From: Stakelama flava
Lineage (GTDB): Bacteria > Pseudomonadota > Alphaproteobacteria > Sphingomonadales > Sphingomonadaceae
Reading direction: 5' to 3'
DNA: 64,000 bases
Assembly (NCBI RefSeq): GCF_019351405.1
Contig: NZ_JAHWZX010000010.1
Location: 62,001-126,000, forward strand
The notes beneath the pieces were generated by a model. That model searched no databases, was not told where the DNA came from, and was given only the letters and a program-made list of their open reading frames with translations. This document shows positions 1 to 9,468 of the stretch, piece after piece. Made by a program: the position numbers and the translations under genes. Position 1 is the stretch's first letter. Every line of letters starts with the position of its first letter.

Positions 1-1284
1 GACCAGACCGTTGGCGAGCGCGCCTTCCGCCGGATACAAGCGGCCGAGCGATACGCCCGCAAGAATGCCCTTGTCGGCCAGTGCGCGCACCACGGGACGC
101 GCCTCGCCGGGCAGCTTCACGGTGAATTCGTTGAAGAAATGATCGTTGACCAGTTCGACGCCCGGTATATTCGTCAGCGCATCGGCGGTGCGGCACGCCA
201 TGGCGTGGCTGAGCGCGGCCATGCGGCGAAGCCCCGCCTCCCCCAGCAAGGTCATGTGGATCGAGAAAGCGAGCGCGCACAGCCCCGAATTGGTGCATAT
301 GTTCGACGTCGCCTTTTCGCGGCGGATATGCTGTTCGCGCGTCGAAAGCGTGAGGACATAGCCGCGCTTGCCCTCGGCATCGACCGTTTCGCCGGCAAGC
401 CTGCCCGGCATCTGGCGCACCAGCTTTTGCGAACAGCCGAACAGGCCGACATACGGCCCGCCGAACTGCAAACCGACGCCAAGCGACTGGCCTTCGCCGA
501 CCACGATGTCCGCACCCATCTCGCCCGGCGATTTGATCGCGCCCAGCGCGACGGGTTCGGTGACGACCGCGATCAGCAGCGCCTTTTTGGCATGCGCCGC
601 CTCCGCCAGTTTCGTCATATCGCCGATGCGGCCCAGAATATCGGGATATTGCACGACCAAGCACGAGGTGTCGTCGTCGATCTGTTCGATCAGCGCATCG
701 GTGTCCGGCTCGGCGGTCAGGGCGGGCGTTCCGGTGACCAGCGTGTCGCCGGTGAACTTTGCCATCGTATTGGCCACCGACACATAATGCGGGTGCAGCC
801 CCGATGACAGGATCGCGCGCTTGCGCCTGGTGACGCGGCCGGCCATCACGACCGCTTCCCAGCAGGCGGTCGAACCGTCATACATCGATGCGTTAGCGAC
901 CTCCGTGCCGAACAGGCGCGCCACCTGCGTCTGGAATTCGAACAGCATCTGCAGCGTGCCCTGCGCGATTTCGGGCTGATAGGGGGTGTAGGCGGTCAGG
1001 AATTCGCCGCGCTGGATGATGTGATCGACGCTGGCCGGGACATGATGCTTGTACGCGCCGCATCCCAGGAAGAACGGCCCGTCGCCCGCGGTCAGGTTCC
1101 TCGCCGCCAGTTTCGACAAATGGCGCTCCACCGCCATCTCGCTCGCATGCATCGGCAGATCGGGAATCGTCCCGTTCAGCCGTGCGATTTCAGGCACATC
1201 AACGAACAAATCGTCGATGGTGGACGCGCCGACTTTCGCAAGCATCGCCTGCCGGTCGTCATTGGTCAGCGGTAGATATCGCAT
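1..1284 (-). CDS. gcvPA: Glycine dehydrogenase (decarboxylating) subunit 1, C-terminus cut off by window edge
   Basis: One half of the two-subunit P-protein of the glycine cleavage system, which decarboxylates glycine and passes the aminomethyl group to lipoyl-GcvH. Reverse translation from 1284 begins [14 protein letters not shown] and stays open for 428 codons to the window edge. Family-typical stretches include [36 protein letters not shown] and [13 protein letters not shown]. The family is about 450 residues, so only roughly the last 20 should be missing. ATG at 1284 is preferred over ATG at 1290 because GGGA lies 6 bases upstream. It follows gcvH after about 90 bases of hairpin-rich spacer. 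The PLP lysine should be in the second subunit, GcvPB, presumably just beyond the window. Confidence 0.95.
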   Translation of the reverse strand, partial: MRYLPLTNDDRQAMLAKVGASTIDDLFVDVPEIARLNGTIPDLPMHASEMAVERHLSKLAARNLTAGDGPFFLGCGAYKHHVPASVDHIIQRGEFLTAYTPYQPEIAQGTLQMLFEFQTQVARLFGTEVANASMYDGSTACWEAVVMAGRVTRRKRAILSSGLHPHYVSVANTMAKFTGDTLVTGTPALTAEPDTDALIEQIDDDTSCLVVQYPDILGRIGDMTKLAEAAHAKKALLIAVVTEPVALGAIKSPGEMGADIVVGEGQSLGVGLQFGGPYVGLFGCSQKLVRQMPGRLAGETVDAEGKRGYVLTLSTREQHIRREKATSNICTNSGLCALAFSIHMTLLGEAGLRRMAALSHAMACRTADALTNIPGVELVNDHFFNEFTVKLPGEARPVVRALADKGILAGVSLGRLYPAEGALANGLV

Positions 1285-1296
1285 AAACATTCCCGT

Positions 1297-1367
1297 GGCC
1301 CCGGCGGAGGCCGGGACCGTTCGCATGTATCACAACTGGTTTCACGGCTCCGCGCCTCCGCCGGAGC
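1297..1367. repeat. Two GC-rich hairpins between gcvH and gcvPA
   Basis: Bases 1297-1317 form a near-perfect palindrome (CCCGG...CCGGG core) and 1347-1367 form a second one (GCTCCG...CGGAGC). Both contain the word GGCGGAGG or its complement, as in REP-like spacer elements of GC-rich proteobacteria. No T-run follows either, so a simple terminator is unlikely. They could protect the upstream mRNA or reduce downstream expression; that is inference. Confidence 0.4.
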
Positions 1368-1374
1368 GGACGGT

Positions 1375-1746
1375 TCAAAGCTTGGAAACGAACGCGCCGT
1401 ATTTTTCTTCGTCCATCAGGCCGTCCAGCTCGCCGGCATCGGCCATGTCCAGCTTGAAAAACCAGCCATCGCCTTCCGCGTCGTCGTTGACCAGGGCGGG
1501 CGTGTCCTCCAGATCGCCGTTCAGTTCGACGACGGTGCCAGAAATCGGCGAATAGACGTCGGATGCCGCCTTTACCGATTCGACAACAGCGGCTTCATCG
1601 CCCTTTTCGAAGCGCTTCCCTTCGTCGGGGAGTTCGACAAAAACGATGTCGCCCAGCTGCCCCTGCGCGTAATCGGTGATTCCGACGGTGGCGGTGCTGC
1701 CGTCAACGTCGATCCATTCATGGTCTTCGGTGAAATAACGGGTCAT
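1375..1746 (-). CDS. gcvH: Glycine cleavage system H protein
   Basis: Lipoyl carrier of the glycine cleavage complex, shuttling the aminomethyl group from the P-protein to the T-protein. At 123 residues it has the standard family length. The N-terminus TEDHEWI and the lipoylation motif [17 protein letters not shown] are clear, with the lipoyl lysine at K59. The start lies 3 bases after the gcvT stop, so the two genes are co-translated. Expression should follow the glycine riboswitch upstream of gcvT. Confidence 0.98.
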   Translation of the reverse strand: MTRYFTEDHEWIDVDGSTATVGITDYAQGQLGDIVFVELPDEGKRFEKGDEAAVVESVKAASDVYSPISGTVVELNGDLEDTPALVNDDAEGDGWFFKLDMADAGELDGLMDEEKYGAFVSKL

Positions 1747-1749
1747 CGG

Positions 1750-2901
1750 TTATGCTCCTGCACGAACATAGCGGTGGGGGACGAAAGGCATTGCGGCCAC
1801 GGTGGCATGGTGAACCTTGCCGCGCTGCGATACGGTAATGGCGGTGCCGGGGGCGGCCATGGCGACGGGAACATAGGCCATTGCGATCGGCTTTCCCACG
1901 CTGGGCGCGACCCCCCCAGAAGTGACGCGACCGACCATCGATCCTTCGCCGTCGAGCACATCGGCGCCTTCGCGCACCGGCTGACGCCCGTCGATGATCA
2001 GGCCGACGCGTCTGGCGACGGCACCGTTTTCGCGCTCGGCCAGGATGTGATCCGCGCCGGCGAATCCGCGCTCCTCACGCCGCCGCTTCGACAGTGCAAA
2101 GCCCAGATCGGCCGTAACCGGCGTGATTTCGGGATCGAGGTCGTGACCATAAAGCGGCAGCCCCGCCTCCAGCCGGAGCGAATCGCGCGCACCCAGCCCG
2201 ATCGGCTTCACCTCGGGCTGTTCGAGCAGCGCATCAGTAAAAACCGTGGCAGCATCGCCGGGCAGCGAAATCTCGAACCCGTCCTCGCCGGTATAGCCCG
2301 ACCGGCTGATCCAAAGCGGCACGCCCTGCCAGTCAAACGCACCCGCACGCATGAAGACCAGATCGGCGACGCCGGGCACCAGCCGCGCCAGCGCATCGAC
2401 CGCCTTCGGGCCCTGCAGCGCCAGCAGTGCGCGATCTTCCATATGGTTGATCGTAATCCGGTCGGCGACATGTTCGCGCAGCGTGCCGATATCGTCGAAC
2501 TTCACCGCGCCGTTGACGACCATGTAGAGGTCGTCTGCGCCCGCTTCGCCGAACGGATGGCCTTCGGGAAGCCTTGTGATCATCAGATCGTCGAGGATTC
2601 CGCCCGCTTCGTTCAGCAGCAGCGAATAGCGCATCCGTCCGGCCTTGAGCGCCCTTACGTCGCCGGGCAGCAGTTTTTCCAGCTCGGCGTCCGCACCGTC
2701 GCCCGAAAAGACGAGCTGGCCCATATGGCTGACATCGAACAGGCCCGCCGATTCGCGTGTCCACAGATGTTCGGCCATGATGCCTTCATACTGGACGGGC
2801 ATTTCATAACCGGCGAACGGCACCATCCGGCCACCACGGGCGCGATGCCATGCATCGAGCGGCAATAGTGCCGGCTGGCTTTCGGTAACTTCCTCGCGCA
2901 A
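1750..2901 (-). CDS. gcvT: Aminomethyltransferase (glycine cleavage T protein)
   Basis: Transfers the methylene group from aminomethyl-lipoyl-GcvH to tetrahydrofolate and releases ammonia. The family blocks are present: LPLDAWHRARGGRMVPFAGY near the start, ESAGLFDVSHMGQ, SGYTGEDGFEIS and GLGARDSLRLEAGLPLYGHD. I place the start at TTG 2901 (383 residues) because a perfect GGAGG sits 5 bases upstream. The frame is open further up to ATG 2973, but that codon lies inside the glycine riboswitch. First gene of the gcvT-gcvH-gcvPA operon. Confidence 0.95.
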   Translation of the reverse strand: MREEVTESQPALLPLDAWHRARGGRMVPFAGYEMPVQYEGIMAEHLWTRESAGLFDVSHMGQLVFSGDGADAELEKLLPGDVRALKAGRMRYSLLLNEAGGILDDLMITRLPEGHPFGEAGADDLYMVVNGAVKFDDIGTLREHVADRITINHMEDRALLALQGPKAVDALARLVPGVADLVFMRAGAFDWQGVPLWISRSGYTGEDGFEISLPGDAATVFTDALLEQPEVKPIGLGARDSLRLEAGLPLYGHDLDPEITPVTADLGFALSKRRREERGFAGADHILAERENGAVARRVGLIIDGRQPVREGADVLDGEGSMVGRVTSGGVAPSVGKPIAMAYVPVAMAAPGTAITVSQRGKVHHATVAAMPFVPHRYVRAGA

Positions 2902-2926
2902 TCGGTCCTCCGTAAACAGCCAATGC

Positions 2927-2959
2927 GATGAACCTGCCGCAGGCCGGCCTGGTTTCATC
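2927..2959 (-). promoter_or_regulatory. Hairpin between glycine riboswitch and gcvT ribosome site
   Basis: On the minus strand GATGAAACC at 2959-2951 can pair with GGTTCATC at 2934-2927, leaving one bulged A, around a loop holding the palindrome AGGCCGGCCT. It starts 2 bases after the second aptamer and ends about 15 bases before the GGAGG of gcvT. No T-run follows, so it is a candidate expression-platform element rather than a terminator. Confidence 0.45.
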
Positions 2960-2960
2960 G

Positions 2961-3145
2961 CCCCCTCTGTCACGGAACCTGAGAGCTTTCCCCCGGTTGG
3001 GGTTACCCCTTCGGTGGAGACGGCGACGAAACGTACCGGCTCGCTTTCCAGAGTGTCGTGGCCGCGCGGTCCCTTGGCCTGAGAGATTCCGGGGCGGTTG
3101 CTCCTTCGGCGCTCCGGATTTTCACCCGGAGACTCTCCCGCGCAT
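2961..3145 (-). promoter_or_regulatory. Tandem glycine riboswitch upstream of gcvT
   Basis: Two consecutive glycine aptamers read on the minus strand. The first has GGAGAG near 3139-3134, then GCGCCGAAGGAGCAA and ATCTCTCAGGC. The second has CACTCTGGAAAG, CACCGAAGGGG and AAGCTCTCAGG, ending GTGACAGAGGGG near 2962. This paired layout is the classic glycine-sensing leader of gcv operons and normally switches the operon on when glycine is abundant. It explains most of the 330-base gap between gcvT and the next gene. Confidence 0.96.
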
Positions 3146-3234
3146 GCCAGAGCCGGTTTCCCGGCATCGACATATAAAGTTTTCTACATATCCCGGCCGG
3201 AAGTCAATCGGGGACAAATGTCGGCGCGCGCTTT

Positions 3235-3882
3235 TTACCGGGTGAGATTGTATTTCAGCTGATCGCTGGTCAGCTGAAATCCGACCAGTGTTTCGAATGT
3301 CGCGCGCGCGACCGCCGACCGCACTGCCGGATCGCTCAACGGATCGACCGCGGCGTTTTCATCGCCCGCCTTGCGCTTTTGCGTGATCTTGTCGCGCACA
3401 TCCTGTGGAAGCGTAGCGGCGCTGCGCGCAATCACGCTACTTCCCTGCGCCGAAACCTGCGCTCGCGCCTGACCGGCGGCGAAATGCACGCTTGCCTGCG
3501 CCACTCGCTTGGCAGTCACTGCCGTACCGCCGCGAACCACGGTGATGAAATAGGGGAAGGTAACGTCGCGCGCGGCCGACGTGTCGCTGCGCCGCGCCTC
3601 GATATCAAAGGTCACCTGGCTCACCACCTGGTCGCCGCTGTCGTTGCAGGCGGCGCGAACATTGGTGATCGTCGCGGTCACGTCGATCGCCGAGGCGAGC
3701 CGGCTGTCCTTCGGGTTGAACAGCGTGATGTCGCCGGTGCCGGCGGGCACCCCGACTTCGGGGCAGGCGGAGCGCATCGCGGTGATGCCGCCCGACGGAT
3801 CGATCTGCCCTTCCTTGGCGCATCCCCCTGCGATCACGAGCGGCGCGAGGGCGAAAAACATTCCGGTCTTGCGGGAGATCAC
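3235..3882 (-). CDS. Putative lipoprotein of unknown function
   Basis: A 215-residue protein with an exported start: Arg-Lys, a hydrophobic stretch FFALAPLVIAG, then Cys in a GGC context that is an imperfect lipobox. The mature part is polar, with no domain I recognise; two Cys in the first part of the mature chain (SACPEV, RAACND) could form a disulphide. I prefer GTG 3882 because AAAGG lies 11 bases upstream and the signal then begins ISRKTG. GTG 3894 overlaps that same AAAGG and is less likely. Divergent from ispH. Probably periplasmic and membrane-anchored. Confidence 0.75.
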   Translation of the reverse strand: MISRKTGMFFALAPLVIAGGCAKEGQIDPSGGITAMRSACPEVGVPAGTGDITLFNPKDSRLASAIDVTATITNVRAACNDSGDQVVSQVTFDIEARRSDTSAARDVTFPYFITVVRGGTAVTAKRVAQASVHFAAGQARAQVSAQGSSVIARSAATLPQDVRDKITQKRKAGDENAAVDPLSDPAVRSAVARATFETLVGFQLTSDQLKYNLTR

Positions 3883-3999
3883 GGTCGGGTACACCTTTCT
3901 GAACTGGGCGGCCGCACCCGTACGGGACGACCGCTGAAGCGGCGCGCATCATAGGAAGCGCCTTTCGCGCACGCAAGCAATCGCGTAGAGAGCTGCGTC

Positions 4000-4950
4000 A
4001 TGGCCGACAGCAAACCGACAATCGAACTTCTGATCGCCGCACCGCGCGGTTTCTGCGCCGGCGTCGATCGCGCCATCCAGATCGTCGAAATGGCGATCGA
4101 ACGCTATGGCGCGCCGGTCTATGTCCGACATGAGATCGTCCATAACAAATTCGTCGTGGATTCGCTGCGCGCCAAAGGGGCGGTCTTCGTGGAGACGCTC
4201 GATCAGGTGCCCGACGGCGTTCCCGTCGTCTTTTCCGCGCACGGCGTGCCAAAGGCGGTGCCGGAAAAAGCGCAGGAACGCGGACTCACCTATGTCGACG
4301 CCACCTGCCCGCTGGTCAGCAAGGTGCATCGTCAGGCCGAACGGCTGGTCGCGGCGGGCAAGCATATCCTGTTCATCGGCCATGCCGGCCATCCGGAGGT
4401 GATCGGGACGTTCGGTCAGGTGCCCGGTGGCGGGATGACGCTGGTGGAAACAGCCGCAGATGTCGAAAAACTGACGCCCGTCGATCCGGACAATCTGGCG
4501 TTTCTGACCCAGACGACGCTTTCGGTCGACGATACCGCGGCGACGGTCGCAGCGCTGAAGGCGCGCTTTCCCACGATCATCGCGCCGAAAGCCGACGATA
4601 TCTGCTACGCCACGTCCAACCGGCAGGCGGCGGTAAAGGCGATCGCTTCCTCGGTCGATCTGGTGCTGGTGATCGGTGCGCCCAATTCGTCCAATTCGCT
4701 TCGACTGGTCGAAGTGGCCGAACGGCAGGGCACCGATGCCAAACTGGTCCAGCGTGCGACTGACCTTGATTTCACATGGCTGGAGGGCGTCGGGTCGCTG
4801 GGCATCAGCGCGGGCGCTTCTGCCCCCGAACTGCTGGTGCGCGAACTGGTCGACCATATCGCCACCCGGTTCGACGTGACCGAGCGCGAAGTGCGCACCG
4901 CGGAAGAGAATATCACCTTCAAACCGCCGCGCGGGCTTCAGGCCGCCTGA
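4000..4950 (+). CDS. ispH: 4-hydroxy-3-methylbut-2-enyl diphosphate reductase
   Basis: Last enzyme of the MEP isoprenoid pathway, an iron-sulphur enzyme giving IPP and DMAPP. All three cluster cysteines are visible: C19 in [13 protein letters not shown]103 in DATCPLV and C202 in [11 protein letters not shown]. The conserved SAHGVP and FLTQTTLS motifs and the SNS triad in APNSSNS are also present. At 316 residues it has normal length. It leads an operon with thrB and rnhA, a frequent grouping in alphaproteobacteria. Confidence 0.98.
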   Translation: MADSKPTIELLIAAPRGFCAGVDRAIQIVEMAIERYGAPVYVRHEIVHNKFVVDSLRAKGAVFVETLDQVPDGVPVVFSAHGVPKAVPEKAQERGLTYVDATCPLVSKVHRQAERLVAAGKHILFIGHAGHPEVIGTFGQVPGGGMTLVETAADVEKLTPVDPDNLAFLTQTTLSVDDTAATVAALKARFPTIIAPKADDICYATSNRQAAVKAIASSVDLVLVIGAPNSSNSLRLVEVAERQGTDAKLVQRATDLDFTWLEGVGSLGISAGASAPELLVRELVDHIATRFDVTEREVRTAEENITFKPPRGLQAA

Positions 4951-4974
4951 GACAGCGCGTTCGGGGGAAGCATT

Positions 4975-5931
4975 TTGGCAGTCTATACACAGGTTCCGGC
5001 GGAAACGCTGGCAGCGTTCCTGCAACGCTTCGATGTCGGCGAACTCGTATCGGCCAAGGGCATCGCCGAAGGGGTCGAAAACAGCAATTACCTGGTCGAA
5101 ACGACCGGCGGGCGCTTCATCCTGACGCTGTACGAAAAGCGTGTGGCGGCGAATGACCTGCCCTTCTTCATGGCGCTGCTCGATCACCTTGCCGATCAGG
5201 GGCAGCCGGTGCCGCCCGCCATTCCGGATCGCAAAGGGCGCGAGATACACGAGCTTTGCGACCGACCCGCCTGCCTCATCAAATTCCTGCCCGGCGTTTC
5301 GGTCAGCCATCCGACCCCGGCACAGGCCCGTTCGGCGGGCGCGGCGATGGGCGGGATGCACGATGCGCTAACCGATTTCGGGCGCGACAGGCACAATTCG
5401 ATGGGAGTCGAAAGCTGGAAGCCGCTGTTCCAAAAATGCGGCGACGACCTCGACCGCATTCGTCCCGGCCTTCATGCCGAAGCGGCGGCGATGGTGGAGG
5501 AGGTGCTGTCGGGCTGGCCCGCCGCCGACGCCCTGCCCCGTGCGGCGATCCATGCCGACCTTTTCCCGGACAATGTGCTGATGCTGGGCGATACGGTCAC
5601 CGGGCTGATCGATTTTTATTTCGCGTGCACCGATTTTCGCGCCTACGATTTGGCCGTGATGCATACCGCCTGGGCGTTTGACGCGAGCGGCGAAACCCTG
5701 CACGCCAATATCGGGAATGCGCTGCTCGACGGATACCGGTCGCGCTTTGCGTTGAGCGAGGCCGAACGCGAAGCGCTGCCGCTGCTCGCAAGGGGAGCGT
5801 GCCTTCGCTTTTTCCTGAGCCGCGCCTGGGACTGGCTAAACACCCCGGCGGATGCGCTGGTGACGCGCAAGGACCCGATCGCCTATCTCAACCGCTATCA
5901 CCGCTATGCGGCTGCGAACCCGTTCGCATGA
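4975..5931 (+). CDS. thrB: Homoserine kinase (ThrB, APH-fold type)
   Basis: Phosphorylates homoserine on the way to threonine. This is the aminoglycoside-phosphotransferase-fold form, not the GHMP form of E. coli. The catalytic loop [12 protein letters not shown] gives H193, D195 and N200, and LIDFYFA gives the metal-binding D213. The N-terminal [11 protein letters not shown] nucleotide loop fits the family, as does the 318-residue length. The start is TTG 4975, preceded by GGGGAAG. Its stop overlaps the rnhA start by 4 bases (ATGA), so the two are probably translationally coupled. Confidence 0.96.
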   Translation: MAVYTQVPAETLAAFLQRFDVGELVSAKGIAEGVENSNYLVETTGGRFILTLYEKRVAANDLPFFMALLDHLADQGQPVPPAIPDRKGREIHELCDRPACLIKFLPGVSVSHPTPAQARSAGAAMGGMHDALTDFGRDRHNSMGVESWKPLFQKCGDDLDRIRPGLHAEAAAMVEEVLSGWPAADALPRAAIHADLFPDNVLMLGDTVTGLIDFYFACTDFRAYDLAVMHTAWAFDASGETLHANIGNALLDGYRSRFALSEAEREALPLLARGACLRFFLSRAWDWLNTPADALVTRKDPIAYLNRYHRYAAANPFA

Positions 5932-6371
5932 GCGAGCTTCCGCATGTCGAGATCGCGACCGACGGCGCGTGCAAGGGCAATCCGGGACCGGGCGGCTGGG
6001 GCGTCCTGCTGCGCATCGGCGATCGTGAGAAGGAACTGTCGGGCGGTGAACCGAACACGACCAACAACCGCATGGAATTGATGGCCGCGATTCAGGGCCT
6101 CAACGCACTCAAGCGGCCGTGCCGCGTCACCCTGTCCACCGACAGCAAATATGTCATGGACGGGCTGACCAAATGGATTCACGGCTGGCAGAAAAACGGC
6201 TGGAAGACGGCCGCGAAAAAGCCGGTGAAAAACGCCGAGCTGTGGAAGGAACTGCTGGCCGCCGCAAAACCGCATCGCGTCGAATGGGTCTGGGTAAAGG
6301 GTCATGCCGGTCACCCCGACAATGAACGCGCCGACCAGCTGGCAAGCGACGCTGCAATCGCCGCGCGGTGA
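5928..6371 (+). CDS. rnhA: Ribonuclease HI
   Basis: Degrades the RNA strand of RNA-DNA hybrids. The 147-residue protein begins [20 protein letters not shown] and carries the catalytic acids D12, E50, D72 and D136, with the helper histidine H126 in [13 protein letters not shown]. Standard length. ATG 5928 is chosen because it overlaps the thrB stop as ATGA and gives the family-typical N-terminus; the frame is open upstream only as thrB antiframe. Convergent with the next gene, 6 bases apart. Confidence 0.98.
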   Translation: MSELPHVEIATDGACKGNPGPGGWGVLLRIGDREKELSGGEPNTTNNRMELMAAIQGLNALKRPCRVTLSTDSKYVMDGLTKWIHGWQKNGWKTAAKKPVKNAELWKELLAAAKPHRVEWVWVKGHAGHPDNERADQLASDAAIAAR

Positions 6372-6377
6372 CGGGAA

Positions 6378-6692
6378 TTATCGACGATGGCGGCGGCGAA
6401 CGAAGCGGATCGGCCTTGCCCGAACATCGGGCCGTTTCGCGACAGTCCGTACGATATCCTCGCGGCGGAATGCTTCGCTTGAATCGACCGAGGCGCGCGC
6501 GCACTGCTCCGCCACCGGGCAGCGGCTGCACTGATCGGCATCCTTCAACTGCTGCCTGCATGCGCGGATATAGCTGAGCGACAGGCACGAATGGATCGCC
6601 GCGTCGGGCGCGGCGTTCGCGTCGGCGGCGGCGCGCGCCTCTTCCATCGCGCGCCGGCCGAGAAATGCCGGGTCCAGCCTTTGCCCTGCCAT
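6378..6692 (-). CDS. Small Cys-rich protein with CxxCPV motif, unknown function
   Basis: A 104-residue basic protein. Cysteines are at 36, 45, 55, 58 and 64. The last three form C-x2-C-P-V-x4-C, the spacing seen in the iron-sulphur centre of actinobacterial WhiB proteins, and C36 or C45 could be a fourth ligand. The C-terminus is very Arg-rich, which could favour nucleic-acid binding. That assignment is inference and the family is not recognised. It starts 11 bases after the stop of the 81-residue gene at 6704, so the two are probably one transcript. Confidence 0.6.
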   Translation of the reverse strand: MAGQRLDPAFLGRRAMEEARAAADANAAPDAAIHSCLSLSYIRACRQQLKDADQCSRCPVAEQCARASVDSSEAFRREDIVRTVAKRPDVRARPIRFVRRRHRR

Positions 6693-6703
6693 TGTTCAGT
6701 TCT

Positions 6704-6949
6704 TCACCCGGCGTTCAGTTCGCGCTCCATCGCGTCGGCCAGGCGGTCGAACCCCTCGCCGCGCAATTCGCCGATCCACTGGCGCACGAATGCCGGACTG
6801 ACCAGCCCCAGCCGCAACTCCATCAACACGAAATTGGCGGTTTCGCTGCCCGTAATGTCGGAAGAAATCGAACCGTTGGGTTTGTCATTCGACATCGGGG
6901 GACTCGTCAAATCGGCATCGGGTTCGGCAATGACGGCGGCGGGGGGCAT
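6704..6949 (-). CDS. Small conserved-type hypothetical protein
   Basis: An 81-residue soluble acidic protein. The first 37 residues look disordered; the rest forms a predicted helix-rich segment (NFVLMELRLGLVSPAFVRQW). ATG 6949 has GGAG 5 bases upstream, a strong reason to believe it is translated. Its stop is 11 bases before the Cys-rich gene. No function recognised. Upstream, 6950-7116 holds no gene and should contain the promoters for this pair and for the divergent GH92 gene. Confidence 0.6.
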   Translation of the reverse strand: MPPAAVIAEPDADLTSPPMSNDKPNGSISSDITGSETANFVLMELRLGLVSPAFVRQWIGELRGEGFDRLADAMERELNAG

Positions 6950-7116
6950 ATCATCTCCGCGAATGTGAGTTTTCTCCCGATAGTCGCCCCCGCCTTTACC
7001 GGAAATTAGGTATTTCTACAGGCGACGGTTCAGCGAAGCGTAAGTGCGGCGAATCACCTGTTCCCCCGGCGCGCTTTCCCCTTCCCTCCCGGCACCGGAC
7101 TTGCTCTAAGCAGGGC

Positions 7117-9468
7117 ATGACCAGATTTTTCCGCACCGCCGTTACCGCCGGCAGCATCGCCGCGCTTTGCGCTCCCGCCCTCGTCATGGCCAAAAGCGCT
7201 GCCGATCCCGACCCGCGCAGCGCCTATCAATCGGTCGATCCGTTCATCGGAACGGGCGGCGAAGGCCATACCTTCCCCGGCGCGGTGGCTCCGTTCGGCA
7301 TGGTGCAATTGTCGCCGGATACCGACACCACCTGCACCGTGCGCGACTGTTACGGCCACGCAGCGGGCTATCGCTACGACGATCCGACGATTCAGGGGTT
7401 CAGCCACACTCATTTTTCGGGCGCGGGCCATTCGGATCTGGGCGATTTCCTGATCATGCCGGTGTCGGGCGACACAGTGAAGCTGGAACCCGGCAGCGGC
7501 GATGATCCCGCATCGGGTTATCGTTCGCGCTTCAGCCATGACAGCGAAGTCGCGCAACCGGGATATTATGCGGTCACCCTGTCCGATTACGGCGTTCGTG
7601 CGGAAATGACGGCGGGAACGCGCATCGGCATCCACCGCTATACCTTCCCCGCGGACAAGGCGGCGCATCTGGTGTTCGATCTGCGCACCTCGCTCTACAA
7701 CTATCCGGGCAAGACCCTGTGGTCGTCGATCCGGCTTCGCGACGACCGCACGATCACCGGATGCCGCCAGACGCGCGGTTGGGCGCCCGACCGCAAACTG
7801 TGCTTCGCGATGCGTTTCTCCGCCCCGTTGTCGGCGCACCGCTTTGTCAGCACTGAACAGGACGTGACGTACAAGGGGTTTCAAGGCCCCGGCCGCGGCA
7901 CCGACGCGGTGGAGGCGAAGCAGGGGCGCGCGCTGGTCGCGCAGCTCGATTTCGGGACGCTGACCAAGCCGCTGGAGGTAAAGGTTGCGATCTCCTCGGT
8001 CGATGAAGCGGGGGCGCTCAACAATCTTTACGCCGAAACGGGCGATTTTGACGCGATACGCGACGAAACCCGCACCGCATGGACGAAAGCGCTGGGCCGG
8101 GTCAAAATCGATGCGCCCGCGGCGATGCGGACCAACCTGTATACCGCGCTATATCACAGCCTGATCGCGCCATCGGTCGCGGGCGATGCCGACGGGCGCT
8201 ATCGCGGGCCGGACAATGAAGTGCATCAGGCCGATGGCTTCACCTTCCGATCGACCTTTTCGTTATGGGACACGTTCCGCGCCGAACAGCCGTTGATGAC
8301 GCTGATCCAGCCCGAAAAGGTAAATAACGAGATCATCGAATCGCTGCTGGCCAGCCAACAGGACAGCCCGTTCGGCATCCTGCCCGTATGGCAGTTCCAG
8401 GGTCGCGAAACCTGGACGATGATCGGCTATCACGCGGTCCCGATCATCGCCGATGCGTATCTGAAAGGGATTGGTGGGTTCGACGCCGACAAGGCGCTGG
8501 ACGCCATGGTCGCCAGCGCGACCTATGGCCCCTATGGCGACCTGAAAGACTATATGGCGATGGGCTATGTTCCGATCGATCATGAGCCCGAAGCGGCATC
8601 CAAAACGGTCGAATATGCCTATGACGACTGGACCATCGCACGGATGGCGGAGAAACTGGGGAAGGACGATATCGCGGCGCGGTTCTACAAGCGCGCGGGC
8701 TATTGGCGCAATTCGTTCGACCCGAAAACCGGGTTCGTCCGCGCGCGCAAATCCAACGGCGATTTCCGCACCCCGTTCGATCCGACCGCGATCAACTATG
8801 GCTCAGATTATACCGAAGGCAATGCGTGGCAATATAGCTGGTTCGTGCCGCAGGATCAGGCCGCACTGTTTCAGGCGATGGGCGGCGATGCGGCGGTCGT
8901 GAAGAAGCTGGACCAGATGTTTGAATTCGACAATTCGAAACTGGATTACAGCCATGCCGAGGATATTGCGGGGCTGATCGGCCAATATATTCACGGCAAC
9001 GAACCCAGCCACCATGTCGCCTATCTGTATGATTATGCGGGCGCGCCGTGGAAGACGCAGAACCGCCTGAAACAGATTGTCGACACGCAGTACAAGCCGA
9101 CGCCCGACGGCCTGTCTGGCAATGACGATCTGGGTCAGATGTCGGCATGGCTGATGTTCACCGCGCTGGGCTTCTATCCGGTGACGCCGGGCAGCCTGCA
9201 ATATGCGATCGGACGGCCGTTCGTCGACAAGGCGGTGGTGAGCCTTCCCAATGGCAAGGACTTCACCGTTACCGCCGACAATATGGACGATGCGCATCCG
9301 TATGTCGGGTCGGTCACGCTGAACGGTAAGCCGCTTGGCCGCACCTATATCACGCAAGGTGAGATCATGGATGGCGGGCGGTTGCACTTCACCATGCAGG
9401 CAGCGCCAAACAAGCAATGGGGGACGGCACCGGCGGCGCGGCCCTATTCGATGAGCACGGCGCGATAG
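7117..9468 (+). CDS. Exported alpha-mannosidase, glycoside hydrolase family 92
   Basis: A 783-residue GH92 enzyme, a calcium-dependent exo-alpha-mannosidase family that trims mannose from N-glycans and mannans. A signal peptide of about 25 residues ends ALVMA. Family motifs include VDPFIGTGGEGHTFPG, PFGMVQLSPDT and GFSHTHFSG. GNEPSHH (E629) and GNDDLGQMSAW (D670/D671) are the probable catalytic acid and base regions. Exported to the periplasm or beyond. It stands alone: no SusCD, TonB receptor or other glycosidase is nearby. Exact linkage specificity cannot be read from sequence. Confidence 0.94.
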   Translation: MTRFFRTAVTAGSIAALCAPALVMAKSAADPDPRSAYQSVDPFIGTGGEGHTFPGAVAPFGMVQLSPDTDTTCTVRDCYGHAAGYRYDDPTIQGFSHTHFSGAGHSDLGDFLIMPVSGDTVKLEPGSGDDPASGYRSRFSHDSEVAQPGYYAVTLSDYGVRAEMTAGTRIGIHRYTFPADKAAHLVFDLRTSLYNYPGKTLWSSIRLRDDRTITGCRQTRGWAPDRKLCFAMRFSAPLSAHRFVSTEQDVTYKGFQGPGRGTDAVEAKQGRALVAQLDFGTLTKPLEVKVAISSVDEAGALNNLYAETGDFDAIRDETRTAWTKALGRVKIDAPAAMRTNLYTALYHSLIAPSVAGDADGRYRGPDNEVHQADGFTFRSTFSLWDTFRAEQPLMTLIQPEKVNNEIIESLLASQQDSPFGILPVWQFQGRETWTMIGYHAVPIIADAYLKGIGGFDADKALDAMVASATYGPYGDLKDYMAMGYVPIDHEPEAASKTVEYAYDDWTIARMAEKLGKDDIAARFYKRAGYWRNSFDPKTGFVRARKSNGDFRTPFDPTAINYGSDYTEGNAWQYSWFVPQDQAALFQAMGGDAAVVKKLDQMFEFDNSKLDYSHAEDIAGLIGQYIHGNEPSHHVAYLYDYAGAPWKTQNRLKQIVDTQYKPTPDGLSGNDDLGQMSAWLMFTALGFYPVTPGSLQYAIGRPFVDKAVVSLPNGKDFTVTADNMDDAHPYVGSVTLNGKPLGRTYITQGEIMDGGRLHFTMQAAPNKQWGTAPAARPYSMSTAR

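Noticed and set aside
6378..6692. Calling the Cys-rich protein a true WhiB regulator
   Set aside because: Only the three-Cys spacing and Pro-Val agree; the fourth ligand is ambiguous, the WhiB GVWGG-type turn is absent, and the lineage is wrong.
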